DNA from: Streptomyces sp. SA15
GTDB taxonomy: Bacteria; Actinomycetota; Actinomycetes; Streptomycetales; Streptomycetaceae
DNA: 61,755 nt
Direction of reading: 5' to 3'
Assembly (NCBI RefSeq): GCF_002291145.1
Contig: NZ_NTGE01000018.1
Span: forward strand, 1 to 61,755
The notes under the pieces were generated by a model. That model was not told the DNA's origin. It did not search any database and saw nothing but the letters and a program-made list of their open reading frames with translations. The position numbers and the translations under genes are program-made. Of the stretch, positions 1 to 9,547 are shown one piece after another. How positions within the stretch are numbered: position 1 is the stretch's first letter; every line of letters begins with the position of its first letter.

Positions 1-1
1 C

Positions 2-1297
2 GAGAAGGGCATCCCGATGGTGGAACGGGTCTGGGACGCCGCCTACCGCGGGCTGAGCGCCGAGGCCGCCCGGCTCTACCGGCTGCTCGCCGACTTCCCC
101 GGCCCGTCCTTCACCCCGGCCGCCCTCGACGCGCTGCTCGGCAGTGGCGCCGAGGCCGCCGAGGACGCGCTGGACGAGCTGCGCGAGGCGGGGCTCCTGG
201 ACGACAGGGACTCGGAGGACGGTCGTGCACGGCTGCCCGAGCTGCTGCGGGCCCATGCCCGGCGGCGGGCCGAGGCCGACGGCGACGAGGCCGAGCGGGA
301 CGCGGCGCGGCGGCGGATCGTCCGCTGGTACCTGCGGCAGGCGCAGCGCGCCGACCTGCTCGCCGCGGGCCGCAGGCTCACCCTCGCCGCCGACGTGCCG
401 CCGGTGCCCGGCACGCTGGACGTGCTGTTCGAGCGACCCGGCGACGCGCCACATGTCGGGAAGAGGCGGGCCCACCGGTGGCTGGAGTCCGAGCGGCACG
501 CGCTGTTCGCCTGTGTGCGCATCGCCCACGCGGTGGGCGTCGAGGGCGAGTGGGGTACCGACGAGGCCTGGGCGCTGTGCGAACCCCTGTGGACGCACTT
601 CCTGGATCACCCGCACTACGCCGACCACATCGACGCCTTCCGGACCGGCGTGGCCGCCGCGCAGCGAGCCGGTGACGTCCGGGCCGTCATCCGCATGCGG
701 TGCCAGCTCGCCCGGCCGCTGTGGGAACAAGGGGACTTCGAGGCGTCGGACCGGGAACTCTCGCACGCGCTGCGAGCCGTGGAGGCCGCTCTCGGGAAGT
801 CCAAGGACGAGCGCAAACTCGCCGCGTCCGCCAGGGAGTTCCGCGGGATGCTGCGCGCGGCGCAGGGCGACTGGGCGTCCGCGGCGGCCGACTTCGAGGC
901 ATCGCGCGCCGAACACGCCGGGATCGGCAACGCGTACGGTGTCACGCTCCAGACATACCGCCTGGGCGAAGCCCTGGCTCACCTCGGTGAGCTGGAGCGC
1001 GCGGCGGAGCTGTTGGCGCGGGCGCGGGTGGAGTTCGAGGAGGGCGGACGGATCCGGCTCACCGCACGTGCGGAGTACGCCCTGGGCGGTGTGCTGGCGC
1101 GCCTCGGGAGGGCGGACGAGGCGCGTGAGCTGTATCTGACCGCACTGGCCGGATCGCGGGGGCGTGGTGGCTCCCGCGACGAGGCCCGCGTCCTGGAGGC
1201 ACTCGCCGAACTGGCCGCCGGAGAGAGCCGGGCGGCGGAGGCCGAGGAGCACCGTGCGGCGGCACGGGCCGTTCGGGAGCGGTGCGGGTTGCAGTGA
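2..1297 (+). CDS. TPR protein, C-terminal part of an AfsR/NB-ARC-like regulator (5' partial)
   Basis: The reading frame is open to the left edge (E-K-G-I-P precede the first ATG at 17), so the gene begins outside the window. The visible part starts like the segment after an NB-ARC ATPase domain in AfsR/SARP-type regulators (VWDAAYRGLSAEAARLYRLL, a winged-helix-like block). It continues into helical repeats with a TPR look (RLGEALAHLGELERAAELL; ALGGVLARLGRADEARELY). No DNA-binding or Walker motif is visible here; these would lie upstream. A regulatory or signalling role is inferred from family architecture only. Confidence 0.6.
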   Translation, partial: EKGIPMVERVWDAAYRGLSAEAARLYRLLADFPGPSFTPAALDALLGSGAEAAEDALDELREAGLLDDRDSEDGRARLPELLRAHARRRAEADGDEAERDAARRRIVRWYLRQAQRADLLAAGRRLTLAADVPPVPGTLDVLFERPGDAPHVGKRRAHRWLESERHALFACVRIAHAVGVEGEWGTDEAWALCEPLWTHFLDHPHYADHIDAFRTGVAAAQRAGDVRAVIRMRCQLARPLWEQGDFEASDRELSHALRAVEAALGKSKDERKLAASAREFRGMLRAAQGDWASAAADFEASRAEHAGIGNAYGVTLQTYRLGEALAHLGELERAAELLARARVEFEEGGRIRLTARAEYALGGVLARLGRADEARELYLTALAGSRGRGGSRDEARVLEALAELAAGESRAAEAEEHRAAARAVRERCGLQ

Positions 1298-1366
1298 CTG
1301 GTAGGGCTACTGGAGGGGCGGTGCGGCTTCGTCCGGGCGGCGGGGTCAGCCGTACGGCGAGGGCCG

Positions 1367-3058
1367 CTACTGGACGGACAGACCGGCCTCGTCCGGGGTG
1401 GCGGGGGACAGTCGTACGGCGAAGGCGCGCGAGCCGATCGCGCAGGTGAGGGATGTGGGCGCGGGGTCGGTCCGCTCGTCGGTGAGCGTGGCGTGGACGG
1501 CGGAGAGGACCGCCGCCGGATCTGCGTACGTCAGCCCGTCCGGCTCCTGGCAGGGGGAGATGCGTACGGACAGCAGCGGGCCGGAGTGCGGCCGGACCAG
1601 GCAGTGGATGTCCGACACGATGACCGCGGCGGTCCGGCGGCCTCCCGGATGGTCCGCCAGGACCCGGACGGTCCAGTCGGCCGCCGTGTGTACCGTCCCG
1701 CTGCTGTGCGCCCCGGCCGGGCCGGTCCTCCGGTAGAGGAGCGCGGCGCTCTGCGTGTGACGCACGCCGGCGGTGCCGACCTCGGCCGCGAGGTGATGGG
1801 CGGGGGTGGGCGGTGGGAAGTGCGCGGGGTGCCGTGTCACGTGGACGAACTCCCCGTCGCCGTGCCGGATGCGGACCGCGAACGCGTGCGGCGTGACGGG
1901 CGCCGGTGACGGGTCGGGGAACAGACGGGGGACGACGGGCGCGGAGGGCGGCTCGACGCCGATGAGCGCGTACAGCTCCGCGCGCAGCCGCTCCAGGCCG
2001 TGTCCGTGCTCGGCGAACACGGTCTCGGTGAGGGCGCGCATGGTGCCGGGGCGGTGGTGGTGGTCGCGGATTGCCGCTGCGATGCCGCCGGGGTCTTCGA
2101 GGTCTTCGAGGTCTTCGAGGTTTTCAGGATCGGGGGCGGCGAAGGGTGGGACCCGGTTCAGCAGGGTGGCCATGGGGCTGTCGGGAAGCAGCTCCGCACC
2201 GCCGTCGTAGGCGGCGAGGACGGGGCGGTCGAGGGCCGCCGCGTACAGGGCCGCCGAGCCGTGGTCGGTGATCACCGCGTCCGCGGCGATCATGACCGCG
2301 GCCCATTCCTCGTACGCGTCCGGCAGGAGGAGACCGGCGTCGCGAGCCGGGGCGAGGCGCTGCTCGAGCTCGAACCTGCCCAGCTCGACCCGCTCGTTGG
2401 GGTGCAGGACGAGGGCGAGCTGGTACTCGTCGTGAGGCAGTACGGCGGCCAGCTCGGCGGGCAGGGAGGGGCGGCGCCGGAGCAAGGACTCCTCGCCCCA
2501 GGTGGACGCGAGCACGACCAGCGTGCGGGTGCCGGTACGCAGGGCGGCTCGGTAGCGGTCCCGTCGGTCGGCGGAGTCGAGGAAGCGTTCCAGGAGAGGG
2601 TCGCCGACGACCGCGGCGCGGGCGGCCGCCTCCGGACTGACCTTGGCCAGGCGGGAGACCTGGCCGGGGTGGGCGAACGCGTAGAGGTCGGCGAGGAGGG
2701 TGCCGTCGGGCAGCAGGAGGTGGGCGGGGTCGAGACCGGACGCGGAGTCCTGCGTGCCCTCCTCGGGGAGCGACTTGTTGAAGCCGGCGCCGTGCGGGAG
2801 GAGGGCCCGGGGGCCGTGCAGCGCCTGGAGGTCGCCCTTGGGACTGGCGGCGAGGATCAGGGCGAAGCGGCGGCTTGTGGCGTGTGCCCAGGGGAGGGTG
2901 CGGGCGCCGGCCCGCTCTATCGCGGTGAGGGCGTCGGTGGAGAAGTCGGAGCCGGGGACGAGGGTGAAGAGGCGTTCGAATCGGTGGTCACCCGCGAAGA
3001 CCGGAAGTGTGTCGAGGAGCCGATGCAGAGCGTTCTGCGAGCGCGCCGCGAACAGAAT
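1367..3058 (-). CDS. CDP-glycerol glycerophosphotransferase-like (GT-B) protein; start lost in a 7-nt repeat
   Basis: The frame is coding-like from 3058 down to the stop at 1367, about 563 codons. It begins with ILFAARSQNALHRLLDTLPV. The C-terminal half carries HPNE, then a block ADAVITDHGSAALYAAALDR that resembles the nucleotide-binding end of TagF/GT-B transferases (compare ADVLITDYSS). The first in-frame ATG, GTG or TTG is the GTG at 2515, about 180 codons inside the conserved-looking part. Upstream the frame runs into a heptanucleotide repeat. The two plausible starts beyond it (GTG 3141, ATG 3155) are both out of frame, so the gene is either switched off in this copy or starts unconventionally. 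The product family is a moderate-confidence guess. Confidence 0.5.
   Translation of the reverse strand: MLFAARSQNALHRLLDTLPVFAGDHRFERLFTLVPGSDFSTDALTAIERAGARTLPWAHATSRRFALILAASPKGDLQALHGPRALLPHGAGFNKSLPEEGTQDSASGLDPAHLLLPDGTLLADLYAFAHPGQVSRLAKVSPEAAARAAVVGDPLLERFLDSADRRDRYRAALRTGTRTLVVLASTWGEESLLRRRPSLPAELAAVLPHDEYQLALVLHPNERVELGRFELEQRLAPARDAGLLLPDAYEEWAAVMIAADAVITDHGSAALYAAALDRPVLAAYDGGAELLPDSPMATLLNRVPPFAAPDPENLEDLEDLEDPGGIAAAIRDHHHRPGTMRALTETVFAEHGHGLERLRAELYALIGVEPPSAPVVPRLFPDPSPAPVTPHAFAVRIRHGDGEFVHVTRHPAHFPPPTPAHHLAAEVGTAGVRHTQSAALLYRRTGPAGAHSSGTVHTAADWTVRVLADHPGGRRTAAVIVSDIHCLVRPHSGPLLSVRISPCQEPDGLTYADPAAVLSAVHATLTDERTDPAPTSLTCAIGSRAFAVRLSPATPDEAGLSVQ
2092..2127 (-). repeat. 9-nt in-frame tandem repeat (Glu-Asp-Leu)
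   Basis: Three exact copies of GGTCTTCGA and one diverged copy (GGTTTTCAG) lie inside the glycerophosphotransferase-like gene. On the minus strand they encode an acidic run (NLEDLEDLED). The unit is a multiple of three, so copy-number change would lengthen the linker without breaking the frame. Confidence 0.8.
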
Positions 3059-3139
3059 CGCCCGTCGCCCGTCGCCCGTCGCCCGTCGCCCGTCGCCCGT
3101 CGCCCGTCGCCCGTCGCCCGTCGCCCGTCGCCCGTCGCC
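3058..3139. repeat. Heptanucleotide tandem repeat, 11 copies plus 5 nt
   Basis: The unit TCGCCCG (GACGGGC on the minus strand) is repeated perfectly 11 times with a 5-nt remainder, 82 nt in all. It lies at the 5' end of the minus-strand gene ending at 1367. Read in frame it encodes D-G-R-R-A-T-G repeats. Seven is not a multiple of three, so each gain or loss of a unit shifts the frame between candidate starts (ATG at 3155, GTG at 3141) and the gene body. Confidence 0.95.
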
Positions 3140-3300
3140 ACAAGTGTCTCGCCATCCTATCGGCCGCTGCCTGCCGTGTACCGAGTTTCCGCAGATCGGC
3201 GCCCCTTTGCAGATCCTGTCGGGAGCGGCGAGGCGATGGTACCCGGGGCCCGATCGGCCCTCGCGACCGCCGCGGGACAGGGGGCAGGCAGAATGCGTCC

Positions 3301-3750
3301 ATGAGTGAGTGGCTCGTCGCGCTGTTCGCGGCGCTCATCGGGGCCGGCGCCGCGCTGGCCGGCAGTCTGATCTCCGCGCGGTCCACCCGCGCGGCCGGCG
3401 AGCGGCAGGCGGAGGCCGCGCTGCACACCCTGCGGCTGAGCCTCGAGGAACAGCGCGCTGTCCGCGTTCTCGACCAGCGCCGGCAGACGTACGTCCGCTT
3501 CTTGGAGGCCGCCGACGCCGTCGCCGTCACGCGCAGGACGGGGGAGGGACAGTCGAGCGACCTCTCCGACCTTCAGCGGGCCTACGGAGTCCTGCTCCTG
3601 GAAGGCCCGGCCGAGCCGGCGGCCGCGGCGCACGCACTGATGGAGGCCTTCCGGAAGCACGCGTCCCTCGGGGAACTCGACACGCATAGAAGGGAGTTCA
3701 TCGAATCGGCGCGTACCGCGTTGTCCGAGGCCGAGCGCGGGGCAGCCTAG
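3301..3750 (+). CDS. Small membrane-anchored protein of unknown function
   Basis: This 149-residue protein has one N-terminal hydrophobic helix (residues about 4-26, LVALFAALIGAGAALAGSLI). A charged, probably helical cytoplasmic part follows (LRLSLEEQRAVRVLDQRRQTY). I do not recognise a named domain; similar single-TM proteins are common hypotheticals in Streptomyces. It is divergent from the repeat-bearing gene, and the ATG at 3301 opens about 160 nt from the repeat array. The next gene, guaB1, follows after about 180 nt and need not be co-transcribed. Confidence 0.75.
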   Translation: MSEWLVALFAALIGAGAALAGSLISARSTRAAGERQAEAALHTLRLSLEEQRAVRVLDQRRQTYVRFLEAADAVAVTRRTGEGQSSDLSDLQRAYGVLLLEGPAEPAAAAHALMEAFRKHASLGELDTHRREFIESARTALSEAERGAA

Positions 3751-3886
3751 TTCGGAGGGCGGTCCGACCGGATCCGGCTCCTGGAGGTTCCTCCGAATAC
3801 CCCTCTGACCTGCCTGGACGATCCGCCCGGGCATCGCATTCCGGCCGACATGGGACAATGAAGTACGTGCTCTTCCCCCTGGCTGA

Positions 3887-5368
<1,482 letters not shown>

Positions 5369-5457
5369 GCCAATTCCCTTGTGTACGGCCCCCGTTGACC
5401 CGTTCCGCCGGGAAAATCGGGGGCCGTCGGCGTACCCGGGCGGCTACGTTCGGGTCC

Positions 5458-5955
5458 ATGGAGATCACCGTCTGCGGGCCCGCCGACGTGGCGCTGCTCG
5501 ACCAACACATCGGCTCACCCGGAGCCCTCTCGTTCCACGCCCGGCGGTTCGCGCGCCAGGAGAGGGGGGAGAGCACGTATCTCGTCGCCTGGCTGGACGG
5601 GCGGCCCGTCGGGCACGCCGAGATGCGCTGGATCGGCTGCGACGCCCCCGACGTGCGGGCCGCCCGGCCCGGCTGCCCGGAGATCAGCGCGGTGGGCGTG
5701 TGGCCCGAGGAACTCCGCTCGCGGGGCATCGGCACGGCCCTCATTCGCTCGTGCGAGGAACTGGCCCCGGAACGAGGGTTCACGGTCGTCGGCATCGGTG
5801 TCGCGAAGGACAACCCGCGCGCAGCCGCCCTCTATGCGAGGCTCGGTTATGAGCCCCTGATCGACTACTACGACCGCTGGTCGTACGAGGGCCCGGACGG
5901 CGTGCTGCACGACTGGGTCGACCCCTGCACCTTCCTTGTCAAAGAGCTGTACTGA
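5458..5955 (+). CDS. GNAT family N-acetyltransferase
   Basis: A 165-residue single GNAT domain. The acetyl-CoA-binding motif A is visible (EISAVGVWPEELRSRGIGTA, with the R-x-x-G-I-G turn). The usual C-terminal block follows (NPRAAALYARLGYEPLIDYY). The ATG at 5458 is chosen because the frame upstream overlaps guaB1 and has no family resemblance. The substrate cannot be predicted. It stands alone between guaB1 and a decayed permease. Confidence 0.88.
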   Translation: MEITVCGPADVALLDQHIGSPGALSFHARRFARQERGESTYLVAWLDGRPVGHAEMRWIGCDAPDVRAARPGCPEISAVGVWPEELRSRGIGTALIRSCEELAPERGFTVVGIGVAKDNPRAAALYARLGYEPLIDYYDRWSYEGPDGVLHDWVDPCTFLVKELY

Positions 5956-6004
5956 ACAGCCCCATCGCAGAGCCCCGTCCACCTCATGCGCAACGCTCGA
6001 AAGC

Positions 6005-6256
6005 CTGAACGAGCTGCTCGACGGCACCATCGGCGTCACCGTCCCCGCCGCGCTGTCGGCCCCGCCCGGCGACGGCGGCGTCTTCAACCTGCCGGCGCTC
6101 ATCGTCGTACATCGCCTTCTGCCTCTGGATGATGGGCAGCCTGTCCGCCGTCACGTGGGGGGTCTTCGGGGTCTGGATGGCCGTCGGGCTCGTGTTCTAC
6201 TTCGTCTACGGCCATCGCCGTTCCCGACTCGCGCCACCTCGCACCACCGACTCGTA
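6005..6256 (+). pseudogene. Remnant of an amino-acid (APC) permease
   Basis: Two pieces of a permease-like protein lie in different frames. The first (about 6023-6109) reads TIGVTVPAALSAPPGDGGVF then NLPALIVV, typical of a mid-protein loop in actinobacterial APC permeases. At about 6108 the frame shifts. The second piece reads YIAFCLWMMGSLSAVTWGVF, then VWMAVGLVFYFVYGHRRSRL, and ends at TAA 6254-6256, like the last TM helix and tail of the same family. Most of the gene (some 400 codons) is missing. The Lrp regulator just downstream suggests it once controlled this permease. Confidence 0.6.
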
Positions 6257-6312
6257 ACACCTGAACACCTGAGCAACTGAACACCTGAGACAACACCTGA
6301 GACAACACCTGA
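6256..6312 (+). repeat. Five direct copies of AACACCTGA upstream of the Lrp gene
   Basis: AACACCTGA occurs at 6256, 6264, 6280, 6292 and 6304, at spacings of 8, 16, 12 and 12 nt. It begins at the permease remnant's stop and ends 17 nt before the Lrp start. It could be a regulator-binding array or simple slippage expansion. Confidence 0.75.
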
Positions 6313-6329
6313 GAAGTGATCCACCCACC

Positions 6330-6782
6330 GTGCTGAACGATCTCGACGAACGCATCGTGCACGCCCTCGCCGAGGACGCCCGCCGCTCCTACGCGGACAT
6401 CGGGCAGCTGGTCGGCCTCTCCGCACCCGCCGTGAAACGGCGCGTGGACCGGCTGCGCGCCACCGGGGCCATCACCGGCTTCACCGTTCGGGTGGATCCG
6501 GCGGCCCTCGGCTGGGAGACCGAGGGGTTCGTCGAGATCTACTGCCGCAGCAACACCTCGCCGGAGACCATCCAGCGCGGTCTGGAGCGCTACCAGGAGG
6601 TCGTGGCCGCGTCGACCGTCACCGGCGACGCGGACGCGATCGCCCAGGTCTTCGCCTCCGACATGCGGCACTTCGAACGGGTCCTGGAGCGGATCGCGGG
6701 GGAGCCGTTCGTGGAACGGACCAAGTCCGTGCTGGTGCTGTCACCGCTGCTGCGCCGCTTCTCGTCGGGATCGCCCACGTAG
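6330..6782 (+). CDS. Lrp/AsnC family transcriptional regulator
   Basis: A 150-residue protein with the classic Lrp layout. An N-terminal AsnC-type helix-turn-helix (LDERIVHALAEDARRSYADI, then GLSAPAVKRRVDRL) is followed by a RAM/ACT-like ligand domain from about residue 65. Family members sense amino acids and often regulate adjacent transporters; the neighbour here is a broken permease. Start is GTG at 6330. The leader contains the AACACCTGA repeats, a candidate autoregulatory site. Confidence 0.9.
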   Translation: MLNDLDERIVHALAEDARRSYADIGQLVGLSAPAVKRRVDRLRATGAITGFTVRVDPAALGWETEGFVEIYCRSNTSPETIQRGLERYQEVVAASTVTGDADAIAQVFASDMRHFERVLERIAGEPFVERTKSVLVLSPLLRRFSSGSPT

Positions 6783-6969
6783 AGCGGCGGTCGCCCCTCT
6801 GCACCGGTGGTTGCCCGCTAAAGCGTGTGGCCGGATGCGCCGGACGCGTTCTAGCATCGGTGGCATGACCCGCCGACATTGACCCACCACCCGTGCCACC
6901 GGCCTCCGGCGGCTGACGGCCACGCTGTACGGCTACGCGTTCCTCGACGACTTCGTCCTGCTCTACCCG

Positions 6970-8067
6970 GTGTACGCGCTGCTGTTCAGCGACACCGGTC
7001 TGTCCGTCGGGCAGATCTCCTCCCTCTTCGCCCTGTGGTCGATCACCGGCGTGCTGCTGGAGGTCCCCTCCGGCGCCTGGGCCGACGCCGTATCCCGACG
7101 GCTGCTGCTGTGGGTCGGCCCGCTGCTCACCGCGGCCGGCTTCGCCCTGTGGGTGATCGTCCCGTCGTACTGGGCCTTCGCACTCGGCTTCGTCCTGTGG
7201 GGCACGGGCGGGGCCCTCGCCTCCGGCGCGCTGGAGGCGCTGGTCTACGACGAACTGGACCATCTCGGCGCCGCCGACCGGTACGCGCGGGTCATGGGCC
7301 GGGCCCGGGCGGCGCGGCTGATGGCCACGATGGCGTCCGTGGGACTGGCCGGGCCGGTCTTCGCACTGGGCGGCTACCAGGCTGTGGGGGCGGCGAGCGT
7401 GCTGGCCGCCCTGCTGACCGCGGCGATCGCGACCCGGTTCCCCGAACACCGGGTGACCCGGGCGTCCGCGGACGACAGTTGGGCGGCGACCCTGCGGGCC
7501 GGCCTCGCCGAAGCCCGCGCGGACCGGTCCGTACGCGGCGCCCTCCTGCTCGTCCCGGCCGTCGGCGCGGTGTGGGGCGCCCTCGACGAGTACACACCCC
7601 TCCTGGTCCGCGACCTCGGCGTGACGGAGGAGACAGTGCCCTATCTGATCCTGCTGATCTGGGCGGGAGCCACGGCCGGCAGCCTGCTGACCGGACCGGC
7701 CGAACGCCTCGGCACGACCGGACTCGCCGTCCTGCTCGCCGGTGCCGCGCTCGCCCTGGCCACGGGCGCCGTGGCCCGGACACCGGCAGGCATCGGTCTC
7801 GTGGCCCTCGCCTTCGGCGCCTTCCAACTGGCGGACGTGCTCGCGGACGTCCGACTCCAGCACCGCATCGACGAAGCCCGCCGGGCCACCCTGACCTCCG
7901 TCGCGGGCCTGGGCACCGACCTGGGCACGGTCGCCGTGTACGGCCTGTACGGGCTGCTCGGCACGACGACGGCGCACGGCACGGTCTTCGCGCTGCTCGC
8001 GGTGCCGTACCTGGTGACGGCGCTGGTGCTGGCGGGTGGCGCTCGGGCCGCCAGGGCGCGTCTCTGA
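6970..8067 (+). CDS. MFS transporter, N-terminus apparently interrupted by an in-frame TGA
   Basis: A major-facilitator protein with about 12 hydrophobic segments and the loop 2-3 signature (SGAWADAVSRRLLLWVG). GTG 6970 is the first start after a stop, but homologous-looking sequence continues upstream in frame (RLTATLYGYAFLDDFVLLYP, the rest of TM1). An ATG at 6865 in this frame is followed by TGA at 6880 after only five codons. Either the gene carries a nonsense mutation, or translation uses a non-standard start between 6883 and 6970. The last 36 nt, including the stop, are the first part of a 161-bp tandem repeat. Confidence 0.7.
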   Translation: MYALLFSDTGLSVGQISSLFALWSITGVLLEVPSGAWADAVSRRLLLWVGPLLTAAGFALWVIVPSYWAFALGFVLWGTGGALASGALEALVYDELDHLGAADRYARVMGRARAARLMATMASVGLAGPVFALGGYQAVGAASVLAALLTAAIATRFPEHRVTRASADDSWAATLRAGLAEARADRSVRGALLLVPAVGAVWGALDEYTPLLVRDLGVTEETVPYLILLIWAGATAGSLLTGPAERLGTTGLAVLLAGAALALATGAVARTPAGIGLVALAFGAFQLADVLADVRLQHRIDEARRATLTSVAGLGTDLGTVAVYGLYGLLGTTTAHGTVFALLAVPYLVTALVLAGGARAARARL

Positions 8068-8389
8068 CGCTGTCGACGTCCCATGTGGAGGGACGTCTGC
8101 GCTACGAGTCGTTGTTCGGCCCGAGGCGTAAGTGGCAGGGCATCGTCGATGCGCTGCTCGTGGTGTTGCAGTTGGTGCCAGCGCCGGTGCCGGCGGGTGG
8201 CGCTCGGGCCGCCAGGGCGCGTCTCTGACGCTGTCGACGTCCCATGTGGAGGGACGTCTGCGCTACGAGTCGTTGCTCGGCCCGAGGCGTAAGCGGCAGG
8301 GCATCGTCGATCCGCTGCTCGCGGTGTCGCACTTGGTGCCAGCGCCGGTGCCGGCGGGCGGCGCACGGGCGGCCAAGGCGTAACCCTGA
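8032..8389. repeat. 161-bp tandem duplication starting in the MFS gene end
   Basis: Units 8068-8228 and 8229-8389 differ at about 14 of 161 positions by hand alignment. The 36 nt at 8032-8067, the MFS tail, are identical to 8193-8228, so a partial third copy precedes them. Both units contain GTCGACGTCCCATGTGGAGG and TTGGTGCCAGCGCCGGTGCC. Each would end an open frame with G-G-A-R-A-A-R-A-R-L or a relative. A more diverged stretch continues to about 8600. Confidence 0.85.
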
Positions 8390-8711
8390 CCGCGTCCGAC
8401 GCCCGCGCGATGACGCCTCGGGCCGCGCAACGGATCGCACGCCCAGCCCGAGGGGCACCCAACAGGACGTCGTCGATGCCCTGCTCGCGGGGCACTACCT
8501 GGTGACGGGCGCTCGTGCTGATGGCCGGCGCGCGAGTCGTCACGGAGCAACCGTGACGCGAAGGGCCGCGCAACGAATCGCCGCCCGCCCCGCAGCGCAC
8601 GCAACGATCAGCGCACCGGCGCGCAACGGCTCGTTCTTGTCCGCCCGAGCCCGCCGCCCGTACCGTCTACGTGGCCCCTCCAACCACTCTTCCGCCCGGT
8701 GAGGAACACGC
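8390..8711. other. Gene-free stretch with diverged copies of the same repeat
   Basis: At 8475-8510 the sequence GTCGTCGATGCCCTGCTCGC echoes GCATCGTCGATGCGCTGCTC of the upstream unit. GGGCCGCGCAACG occurs twice (about 8413 and 8563). I see no convincing gene. The promoter of the downstream hydrolase should lie near 8620-8700. Confidence 0.4.
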
Positions 8712-9500
8712 ATGCGCACCGCCCTGCTCCAGAGCTCCGGCCGCACCGGCTCGACCGCCGAGAACCTCAAGGTCCTCGACGAGGCCGCGGGCCGGGCCGC
8801 CGCGGCGGGCGCCGGGCTCCTGGTCGCGCCGGAGATGTTCCTCACCGGGTACGCGATCGGCGACGACATCGGGCGCCTCGCCGAGCCCGCCGACGGCGAG
8901 GCCGCGGACGCGATCGCCGAGACGGCCACCCGGCACGGCCTCGCGATCGCCTACGGCTACCCCGAGCGCGCCGCCGGCCAGGTCTTCAACTCCGCCCAGT
9001 TGATCTCCGCCGACGGCACCCGCCTCGCCAACTACCGCAAGACCCACCTCTTCGGCTGCTTCGAACGCGACCACTTCACGCCGGGCGAACAGACCGTCGT
9101 ACAGGCGGAGTTGAACGGTCTCCGGGTCGGCCTGATGATCTGCTACGACGTCGAGTTCCCGGAGAACGTCCGCGCCCACGCCCTCGCCGGCACCGACCTG
9201 CTGCTGGTGCCGACCGCGCAGATGCACCCGTTCCAGTTCGTCGCCGAGTCCGTCGTGCCGGTGCGCGCATTCGAGAACCAGATGTACGTCGCGTACGTCA
9301 ACCGGGTCGGCCAGGAAGGGGAGTTCGACTTCGTCGGGCTCTCCACGCTCGCCGGCCCCGACGGAGTCGCCCGCACCCGGGCAGGCCGCGGCGACGAACT
9401 GCTCCTCGCGGACGTCGACCCGGCCTTCCTCGCCGCATCCCGGGAGGCGAACCCTTATCTGAAGGACCGCCGTCCCGGCCTCTACGGGTCCCTCATCTGA
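8712..9500 (+). CDS. davA: Carbon-nitrogen hydrolase, probable 5-aminovaleramide amidohydrolase (DavA-like)
   Basis: A 262-residue nitrilase-superfamily hydrolase with its Glu-Lys-Cys triad visible: E41 in LLVAPEMFLTGY, K110 in NYRKTHLFG and C144 in LMICYDVEFPE. The superfamily hydrolyses amides to acids in the cytoplasm. The next gene, 47 nt downstream, is a close DavB-like lysine 2-monooxygenase, whose product is 5-aminovaleramide. The same pairing forms the Pseudomonas DavBA route, so this is the natural amidase for that product. The specificity is inferred from the pairing. Confidence 0.8.
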   Translation: MRTALLQSSGRTGSTAENLKVLDEAAGRAAAAGAGLLVAPEMFLTGYAIGDDIGRLAEPADGEAADAIAETATRHGLAIAYGYPERAAGQVFNSAQLISADGTRLANYRKTHLFGCFERDHFTPGEQTVVQAELNGLRVGLMICYDVEFPENVRAHALAGTDLLLVPTAQMHPFQFVAESVVPVRAFENQMYVAYVNRVGQEGEFDFVGLSTLAGPDGVARTRAGRGDELLLADVDPAFLAASREANPYLKDRRPGLYGSLI

Positions 9501-9547
9501 CGATCCCACCCCCGCCGTACCTTTCTTGTGCAAGGAGTCCGTACCCC

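Noticed and set aside
3058..3139. CRISPR-like repeat
   Set aside because: Seven-nt perfect tandem units with no spacers; a simple-sequence repeat.
8132..8383. Small genes inside the 161-bp repeats
   Set aside because: The frames arise from repetition of the MFS tail and lack independent starts with ribosome sites; kept as repeat only.
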